Shown here piece after piece: positions 10,970 through 24,478 of a DNA stretch of 64,000 bases; the stretch's first letter is position 1; every line of letters begins with the position of its first letter. The position numbers and the translations under genes were made by a program. The notes beneath the pieces were generated by a model. The model was given only the letters and a program-made list of their open reading frames with translations. It was not told the origin of the DNA and did not search any database. The DNA is taken from positions 5,912,001-5,976,000 of the forward strand of contig JAYKKI010000088.1 in the NCBI GenBank assembly GCA_039881145.1, in the 5' to 3' direction. Source of the DNA: Druceiella hillmani. Lineage: Eukaryota; Arthropoda; Insecta; Lepidoptera; Hepialidae.

Positions 10970-13430
10970 CTTTAGCAGTGCCATAATAAACAATATTATA
11001 CTCAATAAACTATTAAATAAATTAGATTATTTTTACGTTATTGGCTGATGCAATCGTGACGCAAAGTTGAGGTGCGAAAATCTCTGCAACTACGTACACT
11101 AATTTAATCCAGCTCAAGTTTTCGTTGTCAGCGTGATGTTTGTGATAACATTCTTTTTAATAAAACCTCAACATTTAATATTAATTAATAAGGTGTATTG
11201 AAGGGCGTATCCCTTTAAACTATAGAGATTTTGCAAAATGAAACAATATTCAATATATACAGAAAGAATATTAAAAGAAATGCAAAAAAGCTCAACAGAA
11301 AAAAGGTGTAAATTTGGAAAACTGACAAATGTAATTCTTTTTCACTTTGAACATATACTATGTCTTCTATGTCTTCAAACTAGCAGTGGTGTTCGAACAC
11401 GAGTATAATTTTTTTGTTACATAATGTAAACAAGTAAATTAATTCTATGTGAATAAACATTTGTAATGTCCGGTAGGATTAATAAGTCGTACAGTTTGAA
11501 TTGTTAAATACCGTAGGCATGTGGAAGTTCCCTTACTTTTCTTTCTTATACGTGCTTATGACAGCTTTATACTCGTACATTATTACCTATCATGGTAATC
11601 ATTATCATGGTAATTATTACCTATCATGGTAGTCTACACGTGATTAGTTATCATACTCACTTGGACCCAGGTCGTTGTTGTAATTATGGATTTTTATCAT
11701 TGTAAAAATTTGCGTAATTGGTTAGCTTTTTGATATTTATCACAATTTACCACATATATTTTTTAAGCTTAATATATAAGGATGTATCGAATTTATCGTT
11801 TCTTAATAATAAATTAATTACATTTTAATTATAACCCGATAATAAAATAAATATATTTGCTTATATATTTATTTGATAATTATATAGTATGTTTGGCGGA
11901 CTTATTGTTACAGGACGAATCGGGTCCTGTTATACATATTAAGTTTTGAAAAATTAGTTGGTTTCTCAACTTTCAAGTTGTCATACTATATAATATAAAG
12001 TGTACATAAAAAAACTAAATCAGAAGAAATCAGAATAATAGTCGGTCACACTTAAAAAAGACAAAAAATTACAATATGGACCTAAATTAGATGGGGACAG
12101 AAAGGAGAGGAGCACAGAATTACTAAGGCTTTGGGGAAGAGAGACACTTTCAATGGATCCTTAAAGACATTTATCGAAAATATTTTCTTGGTGTCAGTTG
12201 ATTCTATAAAGTATTGCATTTGATCTTAAATGAAAAACTTAGCAATAACTAAAAACTTGTAATAGGGTAGTCCATAATCAACAAAAGAGGAGACATGTTT
12301 ATTCATTATTAATCCTAAATAATATTATAAATTTGAAAATTGGTTTGTAAGTCATCGTATGTGCTTGGTAATTGCTTAATTTCTCTGCAACCAAACGATG
12401 ACTCGGTACTAACTTTTGTATACGCACAAGTCGTGCTATAGAATAAATATTGCGTGTACGAATTTTCTATGAAAATTCGTCAGCAAAAGCATATTTGTAT
12501 CTTAGTGATAAATATGAATGATTTGTATTTAAATCTAATTTCTTGTTGGTTATATCAAGTTTCCAATTCTTATAAAAAAATTATGGCAAAATTATTCGTT
12601 TACCTGTAGTATTTTATTACTTAATAGCAATTGCACTATAGTGTGACTTGCGGAAAATTAATGAAAATGTAATTTCATAGATGTGTTTTTATCTTTAATT
12701 TTTTATTAGTGTATTTTGTTCCTAAATGCATTACTACATAAATTCAAGATTTTATAATATTAAAGCACTCTCGATTAAATATTTGCTTGTAACGCGAGAG
12801 CTGTACTTGTCTGCATATTTCGTAAAGTCCCTCATTACTTACCATCTTAACCTTGAATGTTAATATCTATTCAATTATATATTGCTAACTTTTATATTCG
12901 GATTAAAACGCCTTTAGAGTTTTAAGTTTTTTTTCATTCGCTCGCTAATATTTTGCAGCATTTGCCAATCACCCGGCACAGCTCCTGATTTTGACACTTT
13001 TTTGATGGATTGACAGCATTCAAACCACTGAAGGGTTTATGTATTAATTAACGACTTATTGCCATATATATTTCAATGAAATATAATCCGTAATGGAGAA
13101 ATACGTAGGAGAACTGAGATTACCGACATAGCTCAAAGTAATGAATACTTGATATGGAAACGGGTAAACCACATAACATGCAGAATTTGCGACTATTGAG
13201 GATGAAAAATTCTCAAATTTTGCTCATGTACTAGAAGAAACATCGTGCACAGACTTCCACAAGGTGAATAGACGACTTGGTGATCTTTGTGGGAATCTAT
13301 GGAATCTCTGTTCAGCAGTGGATATCTTCCGGCTGATGATGATATCTCTATAATTTCATTATCGTAATTCATGTACATCGTCATCACCAGCTTGTCTCCG
13401 TCCTTTGTTCTATAGAGCCTATAATATCTA
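10970..13430. other. Segment present in C1 and missing from C2; no gene seen
   Basis: C2 passes straight from the match at 10,950 to the match at 13,440, with about 100 bases between. The extra 2.4 kb here is therefore an insertion in C1 or a deletion in C2. It holds no recognised element. A repeated TACCTATCATGGTA word lies at 11,582-11,635. Confidence 0.55.
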
Positions 13431-15159
13431 TGATCACCATGTTAGGTAGAAGGCTGGCAGTCACAATGCCTTGCTTCATGCCTCCCTGGCATACCTCCTA
13501 GTCACTGGTATATGGCATTTTAATTACAATACCTGATTAATAATATTACTGTAATATACTTCCCAGGTGCATCGTGCCATGATAGGCTGTGATCAACTAA
13601 ATACACCACTATGGCGATTATATCAATGTGCCGAATCTATGCACGGTCAGTAACTAGATGTATAATAAAAATGTCCAATAGTTTTGTTTCCGCCCTAAAA
13701 CGGATAGTGTTTAAACCAATAAATAAATATAAATGATGAAAGACGTATTCAGATAAAAGTAAACAATAACGTGACAAAGCTTTCCCAGTTTGTTTATATG
13801 ACATACTTTCTATAGAACATATCGTATATCAAAATATATTTTATTTATATACAATAACTTAGCAGCCCATATATTTAATGATTGCTTACGGAACGATATG
13901 TTATAGAATATTTATATTGCTATTCGTAAACGTATCGGTTAAAAGTTGAAAATGATAAATTGTAACCGAGTAAACAAGCACAGGTAGTGCAAACTGGTCG
14001 ACGAATAGGGAAATGCAAACAAAATTGCCTTGGATGTTGGCGAGGAATATTGGATTTATTTATTCTCGTTAAATTGTGGAACGCGATTGGCAAACGTAGA
14101 TGCGTGGGTCGATGTTTGGGGGTGGAATAATCATTTTTAATTTTCAATTTAAGCATTCAAAAAGTATAAAATGAAAGGATACCGCTGAGAAGATACCGAT
14201 TGCTTTGAAACTGTAAAGGTTGCGTGGGTTGGGTTTAAGAAAATAAGAGAAAATATAAAACAATCGTGGTTACTGATATGTAAGTGCGAGGGTGGATAGG
14301 TCGGGGTGGTGAATTAATTTGATTAATTGAAAATTTTCTTTTCTAAAATAACATGAACGTGCAATATGCTGACATAGGTGGTAGACACAGTCCATTTTTC
14401 ATCAGTTTCGTTGTAATTTCCCCTTCATTATTGTTTTCTTACGCGAATGCTTCTAACAAACGTTTCGCTTTTCGTTGGGTTATCATTTCTTAAAATGCCA
14501 ACTTCCACTTATGTTTTACAAGGAGTTTTGTTTTGAAAATTATCAATGTGCATTTCCTATTTACGGTTATTGCAATGAAATTGTTTTTCGCGCTGTGCTT
14601 GACATTGCGTATTTTTTAAACTTAATTTTTTTATTTATAAATACGTCTCCCTTCACAAGATTAAAATAAATATAAACTAGTTAAACATAAATCGGATTCG
14701 AATTACGAGGGGTACTTATTTATTATTTAATATTATGCACAATAAATATATTTCGTTATATATAACCAATTATAATCAAAGAAAATAGAATGTATAATAT
14801 TTAACATAAACATCCCCACAACAATCGGTCCTTCAAAAAAGTCGGGTGGTATTTCTCCGGTTCGAATGCTATAAACGAAAACACGATAACGGGGAAAAGG
14901 ATAAAACATTCGGCTGAATACGTGCTGACAGAGACGGAAAAAATTTGCTTGACGTATACGTCGAGTTGATGGAAACTCGATAATTGACATTCTGTGACAA
15001 AAGTTGGCAATCGTTGAGAGTTGTAGAGTTGCTCTTTTAAGGGGTGTGATGTTAACAAGATTTACCAACGTAAACATTTTTATTCTTTATAATTTATAAA
15101 CAATTATCGTTGAATCTAATCTTACTACTTGTTATTTTACTAAAGTGTGTTTGCATATT

Positions 15160-16430
15160 AGATGTGTCAGAAAGAATGTAGTTTAAGCCGAAAATGTCTT
15201 ATTAGTTTTGCCTATCACAAACTACATTATTTTTGCTCATGGTATAAAAATCTTGAGGGAAGTGTACATATTTATATGTACTTATATTTAATCTGTTCTC
15301 TATAAAAAGAACATTACTTATTTAAATCAATACTTATCTTCGACCGTAAGTAAATTTATTTATGGTGACGGAAGAAAGCATTCTAACAAAACGCACCTCT
15401 ATATAGTTAGAGAAGTTGCTCTAAATATTGTCTATGAAATACCGTCTCTGATCGTACTTACTCCATTAATAACTTTAACATTAGTAAAGTCGAAAATCAT
15501 TAAAATACATGGTTATTACTTTTATAATATAGTAATGCGTCAAAAGTAGCACAATTGTCAAGGAATTAAAACATATAATATAAGTAGTAATTATACATTT
15601 TAATTCCTTGACAATTATATAGATAGCAATTGAAATAATCTTTACTAATTTTGGACAAGTAATTTATATAATAATACGTGAAGAGAAAAATTTTGTACCG
15701 CTTTTTAAGTATACTACGCACACGAAGGAGTGTGAGATTTGGCACAGTTAAAGTTTATATGGAGAAGGAGTGCACAAAGCTATAACATACATAATATGTA
15801 TATCAGATACATTAAATTATATGTTATAAATAGATTAAAAGAATCATTGTTTACGTTCAATAATTAAAGATCGATTGTTTACGTTTATACTGTCAATGGA
15901 AAACCCATAAAAGGTGGTCAAAAAGTCGTAGAGAGAAAAAAGGTCGTGAAAGAATTTTAAAATATCAGATTTATTGAACGAGTTTGGAGCTGTGAATTCT
16001 GTGTGGTTTCAAATGTTCTTTTTTTAATAGTACGTGGATTGTATATCAAGACAAAAAGCGTTTAATTATATATTTTTAAATTTATTTAATTGATATTTTT
16101 TGAGAATGTCAGATAGCTAGTACATAATTCTAACGATACTGGGAAAAATACGCAACTATTTTGGTATGAAAAAAAGTTTACACGTTTTTTCGCTTTAATC
16201 CTGTAAAACAGTCTATATAAATAATATAGCCTTTTATTTTACATCTTTGATTGAGCTAGTACATTATACAGCTATGCCAAGTTTCATCACTAATGGATTT
16301 ATTAATTGGCGAAAATAACAATTCATGTTTCTATTATCCATATGACCATTCACATAAGTCACGTGACCAATCGTGTACATAATAAGACACGCCCTAAAAG
16401 TACATAGAGTAGGTATATACTACATTCACG
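15160..16430. other. Segment present in C1 and missing from C2
   Basis: C2 goes from 'tagtaaagtgtg' (46,957) to 'acagtctcttgca' (47,047) within about 90 bases, where C1 has 1.3 kb. I find no coding sequence or clear termini. The inverted repeat at 15,553-15,616 lies inside it. Confidence 0.55.
15553..15616. repeat. 19-bp inverted repeat with 26-base spacer
   Basis: Bases 15,553-15,571 (AATTGTCAAGGAATTAAAA) pair exactly with 15,598-15,616. The word GTCAAGGAATT also occurs at the outer end of both E copies (near 30,835 and, inverted, near 62,090). Confidence 0.85.
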
Positions 16431-16794
16431 TGTGTGTACTACAAAACAATAAGTTTAACAGTCTCTTGCAAAGTTGCCATATGACGAATTTCTAGCCATA
16501 CACTACTGTATAGAGTATTAAACCCGAAGATCACTTTTCACGGTAATCCATATTTAAACAAATCCGTTCATTGCAAGTTTGTTTAGCGTACTGAGGCTTC
16601 TGTTCATCATTTGAAATTAAGTTGCTTAATTTAATGTAAGCAATAACTAAAATTTATACACCGCCTAGCACAATAAATAAATAATAATACTTTAAATAAG
16701 CAAGTAGTGGGGCCAGGGGACATACTTATTATCGTGTATATCTTAAAAACTATGTAGAATCTAGAATTAAAACACAGATGTATATTTTACTTAC

Positions 16795-18490
16795 AATAAG
16801 GGAGGCGGAATATTCTTTTCCCTTATTTTTTTTGGAGGACTTAGACCAGGTCCATTGCGAGGTATTTGGGTTTTTACCGCTACAAGACAGGCTAACGACT
16901 GTCAGGGGCGTTTTTCTCAGACCGGGTGTAATTAATTATAATTCAAGGTAAAATGCCCGTGGTCAGGTCTGCAGGGGAATTTTTTTTCAGTAGTTTCGAA
17001 TATAAGAAAGGGGGACATTCTTTTTGCATATTTTTTGAAGGGGTACTACCAAAATTTATGGCAAATATTTTTGAAATCCTTAAAACCGGTTCTTACAGAA
17101 TGATGGTCCATAACATAGAATTTTTTTTCAGTACTTCATATGCTTACCATTAAAATTTCGATATAAATGTTTTTTGGAGTTTGTTGCTGAGATTTATGCG
17201 AGTTAATATCATTAGGCCGAATTTGAAGTTCCTGAGTTTTGCAATCTCTAAGAAAAATAACTGTAGTAAAGACGATAATGATCTTATAAAGGTTCCCTTT
17301 TTCGTTTGAGGTACGGGACACTAACATGATAATTGCGCTTGACATTAAGTAATGCTTGGAGTTAAAGTTAGAATGATACTCGGCGTATTTGTGTACATTT
17401 TAACCATGTAAACATAGAAATAAATATGCATAAAAACTTGAGGTTTTAAGAGAAATACACAATAATTATATTTTAGCGTCTAAAAGCTTTTCATCAAACT
17501 TACCGAATACGTGATTTAGATTTCATCGATTAGTTTGAGGAAAAGTGAAACTGATTATATGTTTCATATAGAATTTGTAGCGTAACGGAAAGTGAAACAT
17601 TGGAAGTATGAAGAATAGGGCAACAACACAACGACAATCGTAAACCAAAATGCTCACACCGCACATCTCAGGATGTTGCACATTCCGCTTTTACTGAAAA
17701 TAACATATACAATTAATTAAGTTATTATTTTGCCTTTAAAGATCCATCCTTCAATTACATATCATTAATCATGAATGTCTACCCTTAATATTCTTCTTTT
17801 GATTTCTTAAGGTAACCCACAGATGGCAAATTGTTCCGACGTAATCAATATTAGGCCCATTTATATTGCATTTAAATGGAAAATTGGAAAATTTATATTT
17901 CACCCCCACACATCTGCTTTCGCCTCCACTTGCCTGTCACGTTCTACGGTTTATCCAGAATAAATACATGAGGTACCTCTGTTATAAATTCCTCGTGGAC
18001 CTTTGTGGCCATCGACACTGATCATGCTTGTTTTCTAGTTTACCATTCACTTTTCCACTTGTATACACTACTTTACAAATAATAATACAAAAATATATAA
18101 TATATGATTCTGTATGCACTAACTTACTACACACGTTGCTAAGTTATGGTGTAATATGTCATCTGGTATGTGACATACATTCAAGGACATCATATCAACA
18201 TATATGATAAGGTTTTGTCACGTTCTTGTGAACTTTCCAGAAAATATGTCTGTTCTTCATGATTTATTAGAGAATCGTCCAACTTAGAGTAGGGACCAGA
18301 ATATTGGAAAAATTAATTTTATATCACAAGTGTAAATCAATATTAGAAAGTAGGCAATGACAGAGCATAGACACAAAGAAATCAAATCCGGAGCAATATT
18401 AAGGGACTGAGAAATTCTTCAAAATATTGGTTTTTTAAAAACTGGTAATGGGTAATGATATCGATCTTCAATTTGAAAGGATGAACTGTG
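16795..18490 (-). repeat. Inverted sub-block within C1 (inverted relative to C2)
   Basis: C1 and C2 are collinear on both sides of this segment, but inside it the match runs in reverse. Bases 17,330-17,000 match 47,700-48,010, and 18,480-18,330 match 47,440-47,620. Unshared sequence fills 17,350-18,330. Confidence 0.75.
16953..17345 (-). repeat. Interspersed repeat, possibly lepidopteran type, minus strand
   Basis: Read on the minus strand, it has a phrase encoding NLYKI..VFTT.IF and TQEL.I, seen again on the plus strand at 47,720-48,010. The DNA phrase 'gtacctcaaacgaaaaaggg...ataagatcat' resembles a repeat I recall as common in Lepidoptera. The two copies have different frame breaks, so it is not an active gene. 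Clade and class are unproven. Confidence 0.45.
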
Positions 18491-19602
18491 TTAGTAATGA
18501 TCGATTTTACGAAGTACACAGTTAAGAACTACTCTCGCCTTAGAAAATGAAGTTGTAGACGATCCTGCTTGAGACACTTCAATTATGCAATTATCAATTA
18601 ATGCATTTCTACAATAAATACACAAATAAAAAAAATTAGATATGTGAATTATATAAAATACATTCAATACCTGAGTGTATGATGCTAATAATTGGACATA
18701 TGAAGAAATTTTCAGAAAAATATACACTACGACACAATATAAAAAAGTTTGTTTAATAAAAACCACTTAATCACTTCAACATATGATTAATAGGCTACGA
18801 TACCAGAAATTTTAAATGAGCCCTGAACTGTATTCACCACATAGGGTGAGCGAAGTTATGAAGGACTGAAAATCCGCGTGTAATAACCAGAATTTTCCGT
18901 GAAGCATAAAATTTGTTACAGATGAATGTCATTAATTTGTGTTAGTTAATTATAAATAAATGATGTGTTTTATATAGAAATTAACAGTAAAACCTTCTAA
19001 TATATAGTTTCTCGTGAAATTAAAATCTGTATATCAAATAATTGTTTTTTTTGTAACATTGCAATATTACAAAAAAGTTAGTCGCTGGGCCCATAAAGTA
19101 AATGCACCGATATGCCAAAAAAATAATTGCATAATTGTGTTCAAAAAGTAATTAGATTTCTGCGCTCCCAAAGTACTATAGTGTCCTGCACTCGAACTTG
19201 TGAAAAGAGTTCAAAGAGTCACTAAAAGAGGAATACCTAATAACCCAATATCGTACCATTTTATTGAAGTATTATACAAAAATTATCCAAATCCGATTTC
19301 TCCTAATAAACCCAGTTATGGTGTATTTTAAAAATATGGTAAGATTAAAAACATTTGTTCTTGGGAAAACGGACTTTAAATTGTTTTTTTCTTTAGAATA
19401 TCTTAAGTGTTACGGTTTAAAAGACAAACTATCATATTTATAAGAAACTGCAAAATCATTACAACTTGTTGGACCGTGCAATAGAAATTATATGCGTACG
19501 AAGGCTCGCATGCACGAACGTATACAAACAAACATTTTTTTCTAATTGAGTGCTCCATTAGTTCTTTAAAATTAGTTTCATTCTAAATCGGAGCTTCAAT
19601 TT

Positions 19603-19845
19603 ATGGTTGCTTTTTATAAAGTGTCCCGGATGCTTTTTACAAAGCGTCATGGATGCTTTTTATACAGCGTCCCGGATGTTTTTTATAAAGCGTCGCGAAT
19701 GCTTTTTATACAGCGTCCCGGATGCTTTTTATACAGCGTCCCGGATGCTTTTTATACAGTGTCCCGGATGCTTTTTATACAGCGTTCCGGATGTTTTTTA
19801 TAAAGCGTCGCGGATGCTTTTTATAAAGCGTCGAGAGCGACGTAA
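19603..19845. repeat. 23-bp minisatellite, ~10.5 units
   Basis: The unit is close to ATGCTTTTTATACAGCGTCC plus CGG. Unit variants swap 'acagcgtcccgg' with 'aaagcgtcgcgg'. Since 23 is not a multiple of 3, the three forward phases join into one 23-residue peptide period, and two overlapping ORFs (66 and 82 residues) stay open. They are artefacts of the repeat. Confidence 0.95.
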
Positions 19846-19904
19846 TTTTAAATAAGGAGCTTTGACTTTAATTGGACTCTGCTTCATCGACGTTACAATT
19901 TTTA

Positions 19905-19943
19905 TTTAATTAACAGACCAATCGCTGTAGTCTGTTAATTAAA
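19905..19943. repeat. 14-bp inverted repeat, 11-base loop
   Basis: TTTAATTAACAGAC (19,905-19,918) pairs exactly with 19,930-19,943. It lies just downstream of the minisatellite. Confidence 0.85.
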
Positions 19944-20499
19944 CAAAATATCTACCTGGAGTGAGATGGTCAACTTCGTGTTAATAGTTTAGAATGACCC
20001 GAGAAGGTTATCGTGAATTACGTCTCGTGTCCAAACTTATTGCATTTTAAAAATAAAGTTTTGTGAGCGTAATAAACGTTATTTGTTTTACAGTGTATCA
20101 AGTTTAAGCAATTATTCAGTAAAAATAGAATTATTATGTTTATTTGCAACAAGCAACTGTAATATAAACATAGTTAAAAATATACTGATTTATTTAATTA
20201 AATTGATTTAAATGGTTTAATTCTATTTGTATAATTTAATAATACTGAACAGAGGTCCAGGACCGACAACGAAGAGACCTAATAAGAAAGTGAGTTATTT
20301 ATCAACGAAGTGAGCAGAGAGTAGCCGAGATACATAATTTTTATAGCATACGTTTCTTGTTTGTTTCTAACTTGTGCCTCATCTAATCCTAGTATGATAA
20401 TTCAATATATTACTTTGTTTTTTTTTCCAATTGAGTTATCCGATAATATATATTTGGTGTATAACCCGCGCTATCCCCTGTTGACTCAACCATTTTACG

Positions 20500-20610
20500 C
20501 CTTCCCGGGGACGAGCAAATATACCATGGACACGGTCCTCGTTCGATAAGAGGTCAGATTCAATTACACTTCTATTTGTAGTTTAAAATTTGTTTTCGTT
20601 ATAATCGCTG
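20500..20610 (-). repeat. Conserved ~110-bp core, copy 2 of 5 (minus orientation)
   Basis: The reverse complement reads AGCGATTATAACGAAAACAA and then the AATTGAATCTGACCT word. It matches the plus copies in block A over at least 100 bases. It faces the plus copy at 25,387 across about 4.8 kb (about 2.9 kb without the LINE). Confidence 0.75.
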
Positions 20611-22497
20611 TTTCTAAACATATGCCTATACGGAATTCAAAGAGATGGATCTTAGAGGAAAGCGTCTCTTTTCAACATGTACTCGAGTGCAAATTGTGTC
20701 AATGAATTAAAACCTTTTGTAATTATTTTTGGTTTTTTATTTGTTCACGAAACCTAATAAGCCTATTTTTTAAAATAATTGACTGAAACCATGTCACAGT
20801 GTAATAACTAATAAAATCTAATTGAAATATCAAACACACATGTTTTAAAACGAAAAGAAACACATCCTGCGAAGAAAATTTGGTTTTTGATATCGTAATT
20901 CAAATATATATATAGCAGTATAGGTATCATTTATGAATTTTTTAATATGTTTTATTTTAATCCGCAAAAGTTATTATAATTTCGTAATATAAATTACGTT
21001 ATATTCCTTACATTACAGCTATTTAAAATACCTACCCATCCTCGCTCACTCATAATTATCACCCGCCTATTTTTTCCTTCTTTGCATTTAAGGGCACCCT
21101 TTTAAAATAAAATTGCATATAATTTTTAATTCGACTTTTGGATTTGGATCAACAAATTCACATGTGTGGAATTTACATCCCATAGTTATTTTAAGATCTA
21201 CAAATACTCGAAATTTTTTAATTGTTCTATAACAGCATATATGACTATTTAATATAACGTCAGTGCAGATAAACATGCCATTATAATATGGTCCATTGGG
21301 ACCTTCTGGAGGTATTAAAATAAAAATAACACGAATAGATATAAATTTCATTTAGATCAATATGTCGTCGTCAGTCATTATTTAGCCGACATACATCAAC
21401 ATATAATTCCATTAATGCTGTATGAAAATTGCCCTTACCGATAACAAATTTTATATTTTCTCCCCGATAACGTGTATTGGTAGCGCCATTACTATTGGCA
21501 TAATCACTATAGATGGAAACATCATTAGGGTAAATTTAATCAGTAAAGTTGGGCCGGGGTTTAAAATAAATGTTGGACGACATAATGAAAAGGTATCCGA
21601 TATCTTGTTAAGAAAGTTGTGAGATCAGAGCTTATACATTGATATTCCTTAAAGAAGGTAATGAAGTATTAGACTTACATTGCTTAAAAATTCGACTATT
21701 GAGATTTATGTAGCATTTATATTAGTCGTGGGTAATTTTGATTCATCGAAATAAATTACTATCTGAATCGGAATCAATAAAAAAATCCAATAGTCAAAAA
21801 ACTTGTTTGGATCAAAAAGCACAGCAATTGATTGTTTTCTGAATCACAGAACTCTTACATTATGTTCAATATATGTTGGGTTAAAAATTTATAGAACTAT
21901 CAACCAAACGGGCACTTGTACTAATGTGGTAAAATTACAATTTTAGTATTACTAGATCGGGTACCCTTCACTCATTCTGTGAGATTCTTTACAAAAGTAG
22001 AAAAAGGTACAGCTAATATGACAAATGAACGAGTTCCTTAGAGTAACGAATATTTTTTTACTAACGCGAATTTTCAGCCTGGTATTAAATTAAAGCATAT
22101 TAAATTGCAAGGCGACGATCCATTATTTGTTACACCAAATCATTCCTTAATCAAAGAGTTAAATGAATCAATAAAATTTCAAGTGAATTATTTAATTTAG
22201 TCAATCGGTATTTTGAATTGATTTTTTTTTCACTCTTTCACCGATTACACACCCTAAGTTACGAAGATATGTTTTATTTTTGGCATCACAGAAACAAACT
22301 GAGTCAATTTACTTAAATATGCTTCTATCAGTTTATTTTCATTCCTTTTGCAAATCGCGAAAGTTAAATGTTTTTATGACTAGAACTTTTGCGTTGAGGT
22401 TATACGAGTTTATGTCGAGGCCATTATGAATTGCAAGAATTTTATTATCTATTTACAAATTTCGATAAATAACTGTTTATGATAAATAAAAACTTTC

Positions 22498-24478
22498 AAT
22501 TACACACACTTTTAATTCCTCCGGGCAAAGAAAATGAAATGTTAGCTGTTAATAAATTACCCTGCCAACATTAGAGATCTAATCAAGGAGACGCGAAAAG
22601 CAAGACGTATAAGGCATAGATCCAGAAATCCGGCTGACAAAAGGATTTTTAATCAGGTGAGCAATCTAGTTAATAGGTTAATTAAAGATTATAAGCAGAA
22701 TTGCATCGATGTCTATCTGAGCGGACTAGATCCTGACGTAGACAAAGACTATTCAATAGGAAAAGCAACTCGTAGATTCAAACGACCTCTTGGTCAAGTG
22801 CCATCTATCAAGAATTCACATAGTCAGTGGAAAAGAAGAAATGAAGAGAAAGCTGAAGCCTTTGCTCAACACCTAGCGTCAATATTCCAATTCCATGATA
22901 TTAAAACCAGCATTGATCCAACTCCAATATATCAATCAGTAATAGCAATAAAAGCGGTAACTCCAATAGAAGTAGCACAAGAAATAGATAGAAATCTAAA
23001 CCCTAAAAAATCTCCAGGCATTGTTGAAATATCTCTTTGTGTGTTTAAGGAATTATCGCGCAAAGCTATTATCATGCTAACATAAATATACAACGCCTGT
23101 TTTGGTTAAAACATGTTCCGAAATATTTCAAAACAGCGCAAATAGTCATGTTAAAAAAATTTGGTAAACCAGCGGAACACGTACAGACCAATATCATTGT
23201 TACCCTCAATATCCAAACTATTTGAGAAATTATTGTTGAAATGATTAAAACCGATCGTGAATATCCGGGATTTCCAGTTTGGATTTAGAAATAAACATTC
23301 AACCATCGACCAAGTCCATAGAGTAGTAACCATAGTTGAAAAGGCATTCGAGGAAAGAAAATATTGCCCTGCAGTGTTCCTAGACGTATCACAGGCTTTG
23401 GACAGAGTATGGCACGAATGTCTCGTTCATAAAATGAGCAAATTGCTACCGGCAAACTATTGCCAATTACTTAAGTCCTATCTATCTGATAGAAGGTTCA
23501 GAGTATCGCATTTAGAAGCGTATTCAGGTTTTTATCCTGCCCGAGCAGGTGTACCGTAAGGAAGTGTCCTAGGACCTCTTCTCTATACTACAGAAAAAAA
23601 CCTTCATAGGCACCTTTGCTGATGATACGGTAGTAATGGTAACTGCAGACACGCAAAGTCAAGCCACCAAAAATTTACAAGAGGTACTTGATAAAATCAA
23701 TAGAAGGACTGTTGATTGGAAAATCAAACTCAACGAGTCTAAATCTACAATTAGTCTAAATCCATTTATGTCACATTTGCATTACGACGAACAAACAGCA
23801 GTCTACACACTTGTCTTAATGGAATTCAAGTCCCGCAAGCAGATACAGCAAAACATCTTGGACTTCATCTGGATAGTAGGCTTAATTGGAACCATCACGT
23901 TAAAGTAAAAGCTGAGCAAATCAGGTTGTAACAACGACAAATGTTGTGGCTGGTTGGACATCATTCCAAGGTAAACCTCTATTATAAGCGACTAATTTAC
24001 CTTTATACCGTCAAACAGATTTGGGTGTATGGTATCCAGCTTTGGGGATATACCAAACAGTCAAACCGTAATGTAATCCAACGAATATGTAATCCAGCGT
24101 ATAATTACCAATGCATTTTGCTATGTTACCAATCAAGAAATTCACAACGACTTAGACATAAAATGGATTGATGAAGTTATCCAAGAATATGCTATTAAAC
24201 ATGAAAAACGACTCCCCAACCATACCAACGCAGAAGCTATTCAACTTTTGGATATTACCCATGAACTGAGAAGGTTAAAACGTATTAAACCTCATGAATT
24301 TACTTCATAAATAACTTAATTTACCTGGGAGCTGAACATTGGTATAGTAAACCCGCACACGACTTACTTGAAAATAAAATCGAGCACATTTCATCAATCA
24401 TAATTAATTAATTGTGTATTAAGATTGTATCATGCATATCCAATAAAGGATGTTTTAAAAACAAAATTACACACACTT
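22498..24478 (+). mobile_element. 5'-truncated jockey-type LINE with 14-bp target-site duplication
   Basis: The insert runs 22,512-24,464 between two exact copies of AATTACACACACTT (22,498-22,511 and 24,465-24,478). Copy B2 (near 50,610) has a single unfilled site. The 3' end has an AATAAA at 24,442 and a short A-rich tail. The element starts in the linker between endonuclease and reverse transcriptase, so the endonuclease and ORF1 are missing. It is dead on arrival with later decay. Confidence 0.92.
22566..24308 (+). pseudogene. Jockey-type reverse transcriptase (ORF2) remnant
   Basis: The reading frame runs from a linker (IRDLIKETRKARR) through the reverse transcriptase to a C-terminal tail, and ends with a stop at about 24,308. 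Visible motifs: FGFRNKHSTIDQVHR near 23,265; motif A as FLDVSQALDRVWH near 23,382; motif B as GVP.GSVLGPLLY near 23,552; motif C as FADD near 23,612. The catalytic aspartates are still readable. Frameshifts or stops break the frame near 23,085, 23,225, 23,560, 23,750-23,910 and 24,070, and the stretch between motifs B and C is shortened. The product would copy LINE RNA at a nicked target. This copy cannot make a functional protein. Confidence 0.92.

Larger units (their letters stand above)
8740..18770 (+). repeat. Block C, left copy (C1)
   Basis: Collinear with C2 at 42,480-48,330. Shared landmarks, left copy then right copy: 'ggtacctatattgaaa' (8,786 / 42,520); 'cacgtgactgaagtgaaact' (8,972 / 42,704); GA tract (9,045 / 42,785); 'agtcactggt...attttaattacaatac' (13,500 / 44,340); 'aaaagttgaaaat' (13,940 / 45,328); 'aacaatcggtcctt' (14,820 / 46,651); 'acagtctcttgca' (16,460 / 47,047). 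C1 is longer because of unshared segments at about 9,395-9,695, 10,970-13,430 and 15,160-16,430. No gene is recognised in it. Confidence 0.85.
18780..20270. other. Left-copy segment with no partner on the right; holds a minisatellite
   Basis: The right copy goes from 48,330 to 48,600 between the same flanks. Apart from the 23-bp minisatellite and a hairpin, nothing is recognised. Confidence 0.5.

Noticed and set aside
14855..14875. Pol III B box (CCGGTTCGAATGC), also at 46,700
   Set aside because: The word fits a B box, but no A box lies at the proper distance and no A-rich tail follows. It is kept in both C copies simply as duplicated DNA.
14733..15077. Two overlapping minus-strand ORFs (114 and 85 residues) with a partial match at 46,555-46,779
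   Set aside because: The match is at DNA level through the C1/C2 duplication. The frames are shifted relative to each other and have no recognised motif.
19603..19855. Overlapping ORFs of 66 and 82 residues with a 23-residue periodic peptide
   Set aside because: A 23-bp minisatellite gives a 23-residue period in every phase. There is no start context and no partner in the right copy.
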